A stretch of DNA of 64,000 bases from Okeania sp. SIO2C9 (GCF_010672455.1 NZ_JAAHGO010000046.1:1-64000); one strand, 5' to 3'. Numbered from the stretch's first letter, positions 29,375 to 39,430 are shown. The notes: a model not told the origin generated them from the sequence alone. Numbers and translations: made by a program.

Positions 29375-29580
29375 CTATTTGTAATATTAAGCTCTCCCAT
29401 TTTAATTAAATCTGATGAAATTCGCTATAGCTGACAACTATTAACTGCTAACTATTAACTGCTAACTGAATAAATGGTATAAGTTTCCAAATTTGTAATA
29501 TTAAGCTCTCCCATTTTAATTAAATCTGATGAAATTCGCTATAGCTGACAACTAATAACTGCTAACTATTAACTGTTAAC
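29375..29580. repeat. tandem duplication of ~85 bp in a ~115-bp period
   Basis: The segment TTTGTAATATTAAGCTCTCC through TATAGCTGACAACTA occurs twice, followed each time by variable TAACTGCTAAC heptamer repeats. It is non-coding, between the small membrane genes and the PfkB gene. Confidence 0.7.
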
Positions 29581-29603
29581 TAACAACTGATAACTGATAA
29601 CTG

Positions 29604-30461
29604 TTAACTGTTAATCCACTGCCGAGTACCGAAATATTTACAAGAATGAGCCGCAATATTCGCAGCATTTGCCAAAGCTTCTGTAAATTCCCCATGAAAA
29701 ATATAGTGACAAAAAGCTCCATGAAAAATATCACCAGCACCTAAAGTATCAACAGCATTAATTTTCGGAACTTCCACATTACCAAACTTACCTTGACTCA
29801 AATATTTAATAGGTTTTTCTCCTTGAGTAATAGCAATATGTGGAATATTTTGATTCGCTAAATAGGTAAAAACTTCCTCTTGACTTTCACAGTTAGGAGG
29901 ATAAAAATTAGCAGAACAAATAGCATAATCAACAAAAGGTAAAATTTTCTCAAATCCTGGTTTCCAACTACCACCATCTATAACAATAGGAATATTTTTT
30001 GACTTAGCAAGTTGAACAATTTCTAAACTCGCCGCCATTTGATGACCGTCGATTAAAACAATATCAATATTATGAATAATTTCTGGGTCAATCAATTCTT
30101 TTGAAATTTGAGACTTAGTAGCATTGATAGAAATTACAGAGCGATCGCCTGTATTTTGAGTAGTAATAATTGATGAAACTGGTGGTGGTTCGGAACGATT
30201 TTTATCTAAGTCTTGTATTGTGACATTATGCTTTTCTAAATCTGCTCTAATTAGATGAGTTATCGGATGATTTCCTAACCCACACAGAAGAGTTGCTTGA
30301 TTATCAAAGTAGCTAAATGTTACGGCGGCATTTGTGGCAGGTCCCCCTGCTGTAATAGTATAATCAGCAGCAACAATTTTTTGATTTTTTTCGGGATAAG
30401 TTGTTGTGAGATAAAGTAAATCTAAGGTTATTAATCCGACAAATAATCCGGTTTTAGTCAT
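29604..30461 (-). CDS. PfkB-family carbohydrate kinase
   Basis: Predicted sugar or nucleoside kinase of the ribokinase family, transferring phosphate from ATP. The 285-aa protein has the N-terminal signature ITAGGPATNAAVTFSYFDNQ, and the C-terminal signature DTLGAGDIFHGAF contains the catalytic Asp and the anion hole. The small lid region lies after residue 10. The substrate cannot be told from sequence. It is transcribed away from the helicase gene and alone on its strand; the stop is preceded by TAACTG heptamer repeats. Confidence 0.85.
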   Translation of the reverse strand: MTKTGLFVGLITLDLLYLTTTYPEKNQKIVAADYTITAGGPATNAAVTFSYFDNQATLLCGLGNHPITHLIRADLEKHNVTIQDLDKNRSEPPPVSSIITTQNTGDRSVISINATKSQISKELIDPEIIHNIDIVLIDGHQMAASLEIVQLAKSKNIPIVIDGGSWKPGFEKILPFVDYAICSANFYPPNCESQEEVFTYLANQNIPHIAITQGEKPIKYLSQGKFGNVEVPKINAVDTLGAGDIFHGAFCHYIFHGEFTEALANAANIAAHSCKYFGTRQWINS

Positions 30462-30740
30462 TGTTTTTTTTCGGGTTTACCAATTTCAAAAAATATATTT
30501 ATATCCAAAAGTAAAGTAAGTATTGTATTAGGAACAATAAATCCAGGTATTCCTCAATATTAATGCTTAGGAGTAAAATTTGGTATTCACCTAAATCTTT
30601 AAAAAATTATCTAGCTCATAATCCCTAATATGGATAAAAAAAAATTTGCTACAAATCAAGGGTTGGGAATTAGAAATATTTACTACTACTACTTCTTAGT
30701 TCTGCAACAAACTTATTGTTCATAAAATTCCTCCATTAAA

Positions 30741-31690
30741 AAAGATATTTATCCTCCACAGTCAATATTCAGATGAAAAGATATAGATTTATCTTTGCTG
30801 TAGATAAATTTTGCCCTATTTGAATATCCGGTTTATCTTAAATATCAAGAAATTAAGGAGACAAATAGTCTGATGTGAGTCATTAATTTTTTCTGATAAT
30901 CCATTCATAAATACTGGTGAAAAATTTTTGTCTAGTATGACACCACAAAAAATGCTTATCCAACTATTATCCTTGAAAAAATTACACTGAAAACTCATAA
31001 CTAATTTGTCAAAAGATATTTATCCTCCACAGTAAGTATGATCATGAAAAAATATAGAGTTACTTACAGCTAAGATAAATTTTGCCCTATTTGAATATCC
31101 GGTTTATCTTAAATATCAAGAAATTAAGGAGACAAATAGTCTAGTGCTAGTCATAGCTAATTTGCCAAAAAATATTTATCCTCCAAAGTTAAGTATAAGA
31201 ATGAAAAAATATAGAGTTACTTACAGCCAAGATAAATTTTGTCATCTTGAGAATGCCTGAATTATCATAAATATCAAGAAATTAAGGAGACAAATAGTCT
31301 GATGTGAGTCATTAATTTTTTCTGATAATCCATTCATAAATACTGGTGAAAAATTTTAGTAAAGTATGGCACTACAAAAAATGGCTATTACAACTATTAT
31401 CCTTGAAAAAATTACACTGAAAGCTCATAGCTAACTTGCCAAAAAATATTTATCCTCCACAGTCAATATTCAGATAAAAAAATATAGAGTTACTTACAGC
31501 TAAGATAAATTTTGCCCTCTTTGAATATCCGGTTTATCTTAAACCTCAAGAAATTAATCTGACAAATAGTCTGATGTGAGTCATTAATTTTTTCTGTTCA
31601 TCTATCTCATAGATACTTGTAAAAATTTTTAGTAGAGTATGGCACTACAAAAAACGCCTGTAACAACCATAAGATTCTAGTACACTGCAA
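30741..31690. repeat. four imperfect repeats upstream of the Dnd helicase
   Basis: Copies begin at the word ATTTATCCTCCA at about 30747, 31018, 31174 and 31448 (periods ~271, 156 and 274). Each has a GATAAATTTTG segment; three carry TTGAATATCCGGTTTATCTT, and the long copies continue through TGATGTGAGTCATTAATTTT. The short second unit lacks the latter half. No frame is kept open; a 60-codon frame inside is not conserved between copies. Confidence 0.8.
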
Positions 31691-31782
31691 TTAATAGTTT
31701 TGATTTAAGTTTAAAACTAAGTTCTGATAACTATATAATAAATTTATTTATTGAAAATTGGTGTATCTAAAAATTAGTGTAA

Positions 31783-33171
31783 ATGAATAAACTAAAAGTA
31801 AATTTTTGCTGTCCGAGAATGCCATCTAATCTGAAATTACGACACTATCAAGAGCAAGCTATTAATAATTGGTTTACAAATAGAGGTAGGGGAATTTTAA
31901 AGATGGCAACAGGTAGTGGAAAAACAATAACTGCCTTAGCGATCGCTACTCAACTTTATCAAAAAATTGCTTTACAAGCATTAATTGTGGTTTGTCCTTA
32001 TCGTCATTTAGTAACTCAATGGGCAAGAGAATGTGAAAAGTTTAATCTTCAGCCAATTCTAGCTTTTGAGAATGTAAATACTTGGCAAAATCAACTTTCT
32101 ACTACACTTTATAATATTCATTCTGGCTATGAAAAATTTATTACTGTTATTACTACAAACTCTACTTTTATTTCAGATAGTCTCCAATCTCAGATTAAAT
32201 ATTTTCCTGAAAAAACTCTGATTATTGGGGATGAAGCACATCATTTAGGTTCGCCTAAGTTAGAGAAGAGTTTACCAAAAAATATTGGTTTAAGACTTGC
32301 TTTGTCTGCCACGCCAGAAAGATATTTTGATGACCAAGGAACTACGGCAATTTTAGATTATTTTGGTGAAGTATTACAGCCTGAATTAACTTTAGCTGAT
32401 GCCATTAGACAAGGTGCTTTAGCTCGTTATCTTTATTATCCAATTTTAGTGGAATTGACTGAAGCAGAAAGTCGGGCGTATGCTAAATTAACCTCGAAGA
32501 TTGGTTGGGCATTATTATTATCAGAAAAAGAAAATGTAGAAATAGAAAAAGAAGATTTAACTGCTTTATTAATTCAGCGTTCCCGTTTAGTCGCTTCAGC
32601 AACAAATAAATTAACAGCATTAAAAGCATTAATGGCAAACCGTTTACAAACCAGTCATACTTTATTTTATTGTGGGGATAGTTCGGTAGAAACTGAAGAT
32701 ATTTCAAATTTAAGGCAAATGGAAGCGGTGGTAAGAATATTAGGTTATGAATTAGGTTATCGAGTTAATACTTATACTGCTGAAACTCCGATTAAGAAAA
32801 GAGAAAAATTAAGGCAACAATTTGAAAGTGGAGAATTGCAAGGTTTAGTAGCAATTAGATGTTTAGATGAAGGAGTAGATATACCAGCAATTAAAAATGC
32901 AGTTATTTTGGCAAGTAGTCAAAATCCACGACAATTTATTCAGAGAAGAGGCAGAATTTTACGACCTCATCCAAGTAAGGAAAGGGCAACTTTATTTGAT
33001 ATGATTGTTTTGCCTCCAGATATGGGTAGAAGTACATTGGAAGTAGAACGAAATTTACTGAGAAAGGAGTTAAAAAGGTTCTTAGAATTTGCCGATTTAG
33101 CAGACAACGCTGGAGAAGCTAGGGTGAAATTATTAAACATTCAAAAAAGATATGGATTATTGGATATTTAA
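31783..33171 (+). CDS. Dnd-system restriction helicase (DEAH box, SF2)
   Basis: 462-aa superfamily-2 helicase. It has the Q-motif-like RHYQEQAINNWF, Walker A MATGSGKTIT (41-50), DEAH at 150-153 in IIGDEAHHLG, motif III LALSATPER, and motif VI FIQRRGRILRPH. The compact size, the MPSNLKLRHYQ start and the ending LLNIQKRYGLL match what I recall as the DNA phosphorothioation system restriction enzyme family (TIGR04095-like). No nuclease domain is obvious, so it probably translocates for a partner. It is preceded by a four-copy repeat region and converges with the NTPase gene 90 bp away. Confidence 0.75.
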   Translation: MNKLKVNFCCPRMPSNLKLRHYQEQAINNWFTNRGRGILKMATGSGKTITALAIATQLYQKIALQALIVVCPYRHLVTQWARECEKFNLQPILAFENVNTWQNQLSTTLYNIHSGYEKFITVITTNSTFISDSLQSQIKYFPEKTLIIGDEAHHLGSPKLEKSLPKNIGLRLALSATPERYFDDQGTTAILDYFGEVLQPELTLADAIRQGALARYLYYPILVELTEAESRAYAKLTSKIGWALLLSEKENVEIEKEDLTALLIQRSRLVASATNKLTALKALMANRLQTSHTLFYCGDSSVETEDISNLRQMEAVVRILGYELGYRVNTYTAETPIKKREKLRQQFESGELQGLVAIRCLDEGVDIPAIKNAVILASSQNPRQFIQRRGRILRPHPSKERATLFDMIVLPPDMGRSTLEVERNLLRKELKRFLEFADLADNAGEARVKLLNIQKRYGLLDI

Positions 33172-33261
33172 CTTGGAGGAAGGAAGAAGAAAGAAGGAAG
33201 AAGGAAGTAAAAAGTAAGAAGAAGTATTTCTGTGTTTTTAATTTATGAAAAAGAATAATTT

Positions 33262-36200
33262 CTAAGCTTCTAAAATTTCTCGTCTCAACCACTTAATAAT
33301 ATTATCTATTAAATTGGGATGGTGGGGTGAAATAGATTCTATATTGTCACATTTTTGGTCTGAGATAAGATAAATGGAATTACCAAGAGTGCTTAAGGAA
33401 GTGATAAATGTTTCGCTGAATGAGCGATCGCTTTTGGATGTGTAAAATATGAGTGCTATTTGTTTGTCTAATTTTTTCAGATTGAGTCGCAAGTATGTTT
33501 TGAGGGATGACATTGTAGTGGGGGTTGGTGTTATTTCTGGGCAACCTTTTTCTATCATTTCAATATAGATATCTGGGGCGGGGTTATCTGGGTTAGTAAA
33601 GTTTGCTCCGTCGATGCAGATAGGAATAATAGTTTGGTTTAGGTTGGGATTATTGGTGAGATTTTGGCGCAGAGTAATGGGAAGTTGGGTTAAGTTGAGG
33701 TGTTGAGTTGTGGTGGAGTTAATGACAGGAATATTATCGGTTGTTTCTGGGTAGGTGGTAGAAGTTGCAGAATGCCAAGCGTTGTAGAAGTCTGGGTAGC
33801 TCATGTGTTGGGCGCAGTGCCAAACAATTTCATTTGCAGCTATATATCGTGTGAAATTATCATTAGGAACTTTGTCTTGTACATACTCTTTGAAGCTAGT
33901 AACCATGATTTTTAATTGTTCTAGTTCAGTAATTTCCTTAAATAAGATAGTAATTTCAATTGGAAAGTCATTATTTTTAATAGTTGAAAAAAACTCAATA
34001 ATTTTTTCAAGTATCCAAACATTTAAGAAAGTTCCGTTGTCTCTAAAAGCTGTTAGACACATTGTACGAAATAATGAATATTTATTGAATGTAATACGCT
34101 CTAAGAGTAGCTTGATTGTATCATTATCATTTGTATTAATTCCATACTGTATACATTTTAAAAAATTATAATCTACAGATTCAGATGTGATATTTTTATG
34201 AGTTACTAAAAAAAACTTAAAGTCTTCATATATTTGGATTTCTCTTTGATTAAATTCATTATTAGCTTCAAAACTATCATCAATTATTTCATTCTCAAGC
34301 TCTAATTTATTTGTGGTAATTTCATTCTCAAGCTCTAATTTATTTGTAGTAATTTCATTAAGTACAATATCTGCTAATTCAATGATGTTTGTATCATTAT
34401 AATACTTGTGCAGTGTTTCTAATGCTTTGAAAATGCTTTTATCTCTAGAAATAATATCGACGATAAATCTATAAGCACATGAAAATATATCTTCTGATTT
34501 ATGGATGTGCCATTGTATGCGAGGAATTAGTAGTAGATTTTTTAAAATTTCTGGTTCATTAAAAAAATGAGGATTAGATAAGCTATATTTTTCTATAAAA
34601 TAGATCAAAATCAAGTATTCTTCTTCATTTTTTGCCCAGCTATATACGGTTATTATCTGATTTATCATTTCTAAATTGAGATTTCTTTTTTCCAATACTT
34701 TTAGTAATTGTAGAAAAACTCTAAATTCTCCGTTTGAGCACACCAGGTAAAGTAAAGCTTCATCGTATGTTTCATTCTTAATTTCTAACTTTTCTAATAA
34801 ATCAACAAGATTTAAGATTATCATAGAACTTACTTCAGGTTGAATCATGGCTGAAATTATGATTTCTAGCAATTCATCGTTATCAGAGATATTCATTACA
34901 TTAAAATTGCTTAGTTGAGCAAGTGTTACAGTTGTTAGCAACCGGATGTCATAGTCTTCACTAAACAGAAAAACTAAAAGCTTTTCTAAAACTTTTTGGC
35001 TTATTATTTCTGTATTTATACTTTTGGTTTTCAATAAAATGTTAATAATTATAAGACATTTTTTTTCCTCTTGATTAGTCAAAAATAATTCAACTAACCT
35101 AGTTATAGCTGGTGGATATAAATTTTCATGTTGTAATATAACCTTAGCAGCCTCTAATACAATTGAATCATTCCAATGTAAAAAATCAACTAATTTTGCT
35201 ATTACAGATTCTTTTATTTGAGATATAGAAAATATACGAGACAAAAACTTAATAACCTTAAAACTACGACGATCATTTGTTGCATATTTTACGCAATTAT
35301 TTAGTATATTTGAATCTAGAGTAGGCAATACCTTTAGAGAATCTAACAATAAATCCTCATAACACAAGTTTATAGGTTTAGTTAAATATGAGTGAATTAA
35401 ACTAAATATTTCTTTGTTAAATAAAGAAGTTTCTGCTGTTATGTAAAAACCTGAAATTACAAAAGGTAGAATTTGATAACCGTAAAAAGATAAACACTCA
35501 TCTAATTTAAAATAATTAAAAATTTTGAGAAACTTTTTTCCATCTTCTGGTGAACAATTACCACCTTCCATCCACATTAAAGCTACTTCTTGCCAGTATG
35601 AATTAAAAATTCGGTAGGTTGAGTTTGATACATCTCCAGGAATATGATTAAACAAAAACTCCCAGTTAGGAATAACAAGACTAGCAAAATATTCTTGAAA
35701 AGTTCGATGGAAAAACGTATAAACTTTATCTGTCTTAAATTTTTCGTCTACTAAAACTAATAAATCTAAATCTAAAGCCAACTTTAACAATTTATAATCC
35801 TGAATTTCTTTGTAAATTAAACTCTCAGATAGCCGAAACTTTTCCGAACTATCTAAACCAGCTAAAGCCACCCTACCTAAAGCTTGATGAAGTTCATTTT
35901 TTAAATTAAGCCTAACATTCCAATCAATATCTATTTTTTCAGGCTTCCACTCATAAAAATACCGGATAAACTGTTGATAAAGTCCTGCTTTTGTTTCTGG
36001 CAATTCTGCATTTTCGTCAAAATAAAAAATCTGACACAACAACGATAACCGCAGAGGATTTCTAACCAAATCATAAATCCTTTCATGGCGTGACTCTTTT
36101 AACTTTTCCTCCAACTTTTTACCCCGTTTTTCATTCTCAGCTTTAACAAACCACTGATGAATAAAATCATCGACTTGCTCAAATTTAAACTCCAAAGTTT

Positions 36201-37227
36201 TGTAAGTTTCAAAACCACTAAGAGGATTATTAAAATTAACATCCCAAACATTTGTGCGACAAGTTAAAACTACTCGCGCTGCATTTAAGAAACCAGTAAG
36301 TTGTTGTTGAATATTTCTCAGAGTTTTCCCTGCCGAACTTTCCCCTATTTCATCCACACCATCAAGCAACAACCACACCTCATTCTTTTGTAATAATTTT
36401 GTTAAAAGTTTCTCCAAAGTTGCTGAGTCAATATCTAAATCTATGAAAAACATCGCATTTGGCAACCACTTTTTCAGAATGTACTCTTCCAGTGTTTTTC
36501 CCTGCAAATCTCCCAATGGGATACATATATATAGATGGTTTGTGTTTTTCAGGTAGGTAGCAATTTTATCTAACCAAGTCGTCTTACCCGATCCTGCTTC
36601 TCCAACAATAGCAGTAAATTTATTTTTCTTCCCTTGAATAACATCCAACAAAAATTCATCATATTCGTAAGTGCGGGTAATAACCTCTTTCTCCCTGAAC
36701 TTTTCCATCCCATTATTCTCACTGTGACGTTGTTGTAATTTGCGTTCAACTAACCCCAATTTCACAAATACTTCAACTTCACATCCTATTTGAGTTGCTT
36801 TACGTCTGAGTTGTTGAGTTGTTTGCTGCTTTTCCAGCATTTTTGCACATACTTCACGCCAATTAATTTTTATTTCAGTGGGGGTGGGAGGTAAGTTTTC
36901 TAGTTTTTTTCTGTAGTCTTTGAGGAGTCGAGAAACAGAATTTTCAGAAGTTTTACGCCAGTTAATTTTATTTCCAGAGTTAACTAAATTTTCTATTGCT
37001 GGATAGACTTCTTTAGATAAAGTTTGTCGAACAGTATCAGAAATATTTTTACTCTGATAGTTCAATTTTTTAGCTATTTCATTAGGAGAGTTAGCACACA
37101 AAACTCCTCGTAGAAATATTTTGGCATTTGGTGATAAAGATTTCCCACCTGCATCAGCTAAATCAAGATAAAGTCTATCTATTTCCCAATTTTGATAAGC
37201 TTCTGAAAATTCTTCTTCAAATGTCAT
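33262..37227 (-). CDS. NACHT/STAND NTPase, candidate antiviral sensor
   Basis: 1321 aa. N-terminal ~80 residues form an HTH-like domain (LSPNAKIFLRGVLCANSPNE). The NACHT ATPase follows: Walker A GEAGSGKTTW (209-218), Walker B with VWLLLDGVDEIGES, sensor motif VVLTCRTNVWD, then a winged-helix part. Residues ~560-1000 are helical repeats of HEAT or ARM style. Around 1000-1020 the peptide EITTNKLELEN is tandemly repeated. The C-terminus has WHCAQHMSYPDFYNAWH, a Cys/His motif I associate with cyanobacterial NACHT proteins, and an alpha/beta segment (IIPICIDGANF...). No classical nuclease effector was recognised. Its setting among Dnd genes suggests a defence role, by inference. Confidence 0.75.
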   Translation of the reverse strand: MTFEEEFSEAYQNWEIDRLYLDLADAGGKSLSPNAKIFLRGVLCANSPNEIAKKLNYQSKNISDTVRQTLSKEVYPAIENLVNSGNKINWRKTSENSVSRLLKDYRKKLENLPPTPTEIKINWREVCAKMLEKQQTTQQLRRKATQIGCEVEVFVKLGLVERKLQQRHSENNGMEKFREKEVITRTYEYDEFLLDVIQGKKNKFTAIVGEAGSGKTTWLDKIATYLKNTNHLYICIPLGDLQGKTLEEYILKKWLPNAMFFIDLDIDSATLEKLLTKLLQKNEVWLLLDGVDEIGESSAGKTLRNIQQQLTGFLNAARVVLTCRTNVWDVNFNNPLSGFETYKTLEFKFEQVDDFIHQWFVKAENEKRGKKLEEKLKESRHERIYDLVRNPLRLSLLCQIFYFDENAELPETKAGLYQQFIRYFYEWKPEKIDIDWNVRLNLKNELHQALGRVALAGLDSSEKFRLSESLIYKEIQDYKLLKLALDLDLLVLVDEKFKTDKVYTFFHRTFQEYFASLVIPNWEFLFNHIPGDVSNSTYRIFNSYWQEVALMWMEGGNCSPEDGKKFLKIFNYFKLDECLSFYGYQILPFVISGFYITAETSLFNKEIFSLIHSYLTKPINLCYEDLLLDSLKVLPTLDSNILNNCVKYATNDRRSFKVIKFLSRIFSISQIKESVIAKLVDFLHWNDSIVLEAAKVILQHENLYPPAITRLVELFLTNQEEKKCLIIINILLKTKSINTEIISQKVLEKLLVFLFSEDYDIRLLTTVTLAQLSNFNVMNISDNDELLEIIISAMIQPEVSSMIILNLVDLLEKLEIKNETYDEALLYLVCSNGEFRVFLQLLKVLEKRNLNLEMINQIITVYSWAKNEEEYLILIYFIEKYSLSNPHFFNEPEILKNLLLIPRIQWHIHKSEDIFSCAYRFIVDIISRDKSIFKALETLHKYYNDTNIIELADIVLNEITTNKLELENEITTNKLELENEIIDDSFEANNEFNQREIQIYEDFKFFLVTHKNITSESVDYNFLKCIQYGINTNDNDTIKLLLERITFNKYSLFRTMCLTAFRDNGTFLNVWILEKIIEFFSTIKNNDFPIEITILFKEITELEQLKIMVTSFKEYVQDKVPNDNFTRYIAANEIVWHCAQHMSYPDFYNAWHSATSTTYPETTDNIPVINSTTTQHLNLTQLPITLRQNLTNNPNLNQTIIPICIDGANFTNPDNPAPDIYIEMIEKGCPEITPTPTTMSSLKTYLRLNLKKLDKQIALIFYTSKSDRSFSETFITSLSTLGNSIYLISDQKCDNIESISPHHPNLIDNIIKWLRREILEA

Positions 37228-37490
37228 TTACTTAAACTATTTTGATAAATCTACAAATCTAATTTTATCAATATTTATCATAGCACTTGTAAGCATTCAG
37301 CTATTAGCATTTCCTGCGGAATGCTGCGCAAACAGCCATCAGCTTTTGAACATATTCAAGCAAGAAATGAGGTTAGGTTATAGGCAATTTAATTAATGAA
37401 TTTTAATCCTTCTTGGCGGATAATTCCCCTTCAGTATGATCATGAATTAATAACAAATAGCTGATAGCTGATGGCTGACTGCTTACTAGC

Positions 37491-37530
37491 ACTCACAAAA
37501 TACTCACAGTTTTACTCACACTTACTCACA
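37491..37530 (+). promoter_or_regulatory. four phased ACTCACA direct repeats
   Basis: ACTCACA occurs at 37491, 37502, 37514 and 37524, spaced 11, 12 and 10 bp, about one helical turn each. It lies ~70 bp upstream of the nuclease-fold gene at 37599. The arrangement is what a multimeric DNA-binding regulator would use; it could also be slippage-derived repeats. Confidence 0.45.
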
Positions 37531-37598
37531 GACTGTGAATAGATTTTATCTAATCTTCTAGATAAGCTGTAAATAGTTAACAGAAAGGAGAAAAAATT

Positions 37599-38156
37599 AT
37601 GACTACTTATCAACTCAGCCTTTTCCCTAACACTGAATATATCTCTAGTAAATCTAATAATTTAGATGACTTATCTTCTGCTTATCGTAATTTTAAAAGT
37701 GGCGAAGTTATCAACGAATTAGAAATGAAAGTCATAGACATTTTGGAAATTGTTTTAGGAAATAATTTCCGTTATTGTCCCCAAATTACTCTCAATAGTA
37801 TTTGTCTTAACGCTGGCTGGATACCCAAAAATATTTGGGAAATTTGGATTAATTCCAAAGTAGATATTGCTGTAATAGAACGAGGTTTAAAAACAAATCG
37901 TCAAGCAAAATTAGTAATAGAATGTCAGTCATTTTGCCATAAACTCCCAGAAGTAAAAGAAAACGACTACTACAAATATCAAATTTTATCTACTGTAAAT
38001 ATTCCGTTAATTTATGTAGATCAAGTTCCAGAAGATGAGCGTTTTTATCGCTTTTATACACCCAATGAAACAACCGGAATATTTTATAACTCGATCACTC
38101 AAGATAATAGACAGCAACTCAAAACATTTCTAGAACAAAACATTGTTCAAAAATAA
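37599..38156 (+). CDS. small nuclease-fold protein (DUF2726-like)
   Basis: 185 aa. The central part, KVDIAVIERG followed by AKLVIECQSFCHKLPEVKEN, has the D...(E)xK-like pattern of restriction-endonuclease-fold proteins of the DUF2726 type. The ending IPLIYVDQVPEDERFYRF fits the second half of that fold. A canonical Q-K catalytic pair is not certain, since ECQ replaces ExK. The ribosome binding site GAAAGGAGAAAA is strong. Four phased ACTCACA repeats lie upstream. It stands alone between the STAND NTPase (divergent) and a dead toxin-antitoxin pair. Calling it an active nuclease would be inference. Confidence 0.6.
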   Translation: MTTYQLSLFPNTEYISSKSNNLDDLSSAYRNFKSGEVINELEMKVIDILEIVLGNNFRYCPQITLNSICLNAGWIPKNIWEIWINSKVDIAVIERGLKTNRQAKLVIECQSFCHKLPEVKENDYYKYQILSTVNIPLIYVDQVPEDERFYRFYTPNETTGIFYNSITQDNRQQLKTFLEQNIVQK

Positions 38157-38389
38157 CCAAATTAATGGCAGTTTTAAAGTTATAAAGTTACTGAAAATTT
38201 AGGTTTGGTTGATGAAGGAAACCCAGCACGATCTTGGTGAGTTGGGTTGCGCTGTCGCTTAATCCAACCTACTAACTAAACCTAAACAATGTTAGAATAA
38301 AATTTGTTGGGCTAATATTAGATTTTGTGGGGCAACCTAGCTAAAATTAATTAAATATTTAGAATTAAATGTTTAGTGAGTATAAACCA

Positions 38390-38689
38390 ATGAACCCAAC
38401 CAATAAACAAGCCCAAACCTGTCTAAAAGTTTGTCAGATGATGATTACTATTAATTTAAAACCAGAAATTGAAGCTCTAATCCAACAAAAAGCTACGTCA
38501 CAAGACTTATCAATTGAACAATATATTGAAATTTTAATAGAAAAATAAATTGAAAATATTGTTTCTGAAGTTGAGGAAACAGCCTACTTATTTAAAAGTG
38601 AAACTAACAAAAATAGGCTGTTAAATGCAATCGAAAATGTTGAACATCAAACAAATTTAATTGAACTTTCATTAGAGGAAGTTGAGTGA
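38390..38689 (+). pseudogene. YefM-type antitoxin, interrupted by a stop
   Basis: From the ATG at 38441 the frame reads MITINLKPEIEALIQQKATS and on to ILIEK, then TAA at 38546. It continues in the same frame as IENIVSEVEETAYLFKSETN...LLNAIENV to TGA at 38687. The second part matches the toxin-binding tail of YefM antitoxins (ETxYLxxSxxNxxRLLxAI). Without the single in-frame stop it would be one small protein. The start of a YoeB-like toxin overlaps its stop codon. Confidence 0.6.
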
Positions 38690-38736
38690 GTAAAAGAATT
38701 GCATTTGAAGCTTCTGCTTTTTCAGACTTTACTTAG
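38686..38736 (+). pseudogene. YoeB-type toxin, only first 16 codons left
   Basis: GTG overlapping the antitoxin stop (GTGA) begins VSKRIAFEASAFSDFT, then TAG. This matches the YoeB/Txe start (xKxIAFxxxAFxDFTxW). The sequence then runs straight into the TTATCAG microsatellite block that also occurs at 24337, so the toxin was probably destroyed by insertion of that repeat. Confidence 0.6.
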
Positions 38737-38863
38737 TGGGTTATTTCAGTTATCAGTTATCAGTTATCAGTACCTCTGATGAAATTATTATTATTGCCTG
38801 TAAATACCATTATGAGCAATAAAAGAACTTTAGATATGATATTTTTTCTGCCGAATGATAGTT

Positions 38864-39060
38864 CATTAATGGATAACGGATAATGGATAATTACCTCTGG
38901 TTAAAACCGTTATTGATTGAAGATAAGGAAATATTATTTCTTCTCTTGGTCGATTGGATATGGCGAGGAGACCTCGCCATCCCTCGACCGCTTTTTTTCC
39001 TTAAAAGAGGAGGCTTTAAACCATAATTATTTAATTATTAATTAGGGCTTGCTGATTAAA
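38864..39060 (+). repeat. dispersed ~200-bp element (copy D), possibly split
   Basis: Contains GATATGGCGAGG AGA CCTCGCCAT, a perfect 9-bp stem with a 3-base loop, inside GGTCGA...TCGACC. Its usual tail TTAATTATTCGGTA is found only at about 39297-39315, so roughly 240 bp beginning AGGGCTTGCTGA appears to have entered the copy. The region to 39430 also holds CTACTCC heptamers. Confidence 0.65.
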
Positions 39061-39430
39061 TATCAAAACATTTAGAGATAAAGGTTTCAAGAATTTTAGG
39101 TGCTGAAAAAGTAGCAGCTTTTCAGTTGATGGAGCGGAAAAAGTGAAGATTTTTCTATCATAATGATAGAAAAAGTAAGGGTGGATTATGAATGACTAGT
39201 TCTTCAGCTAACTCCCCTAGATCCTAACTCTTCACTACTCCCTACTCCCTACTCCCTACTCCCTACCATAGCAAAAAGACTTTCCATACGCAAACTCTAA
39301 TTATTAATTATTCGGTAAAAAAAAGTAACTCCAGTTTATTTCAGACAGCTATCTCTAGCATTCTCTTATTTTTTTCAAAATTTACTCTTTCTTCCCTACT
39401 CCCTACTCCCTACTCCCTTCTGACATTAAA

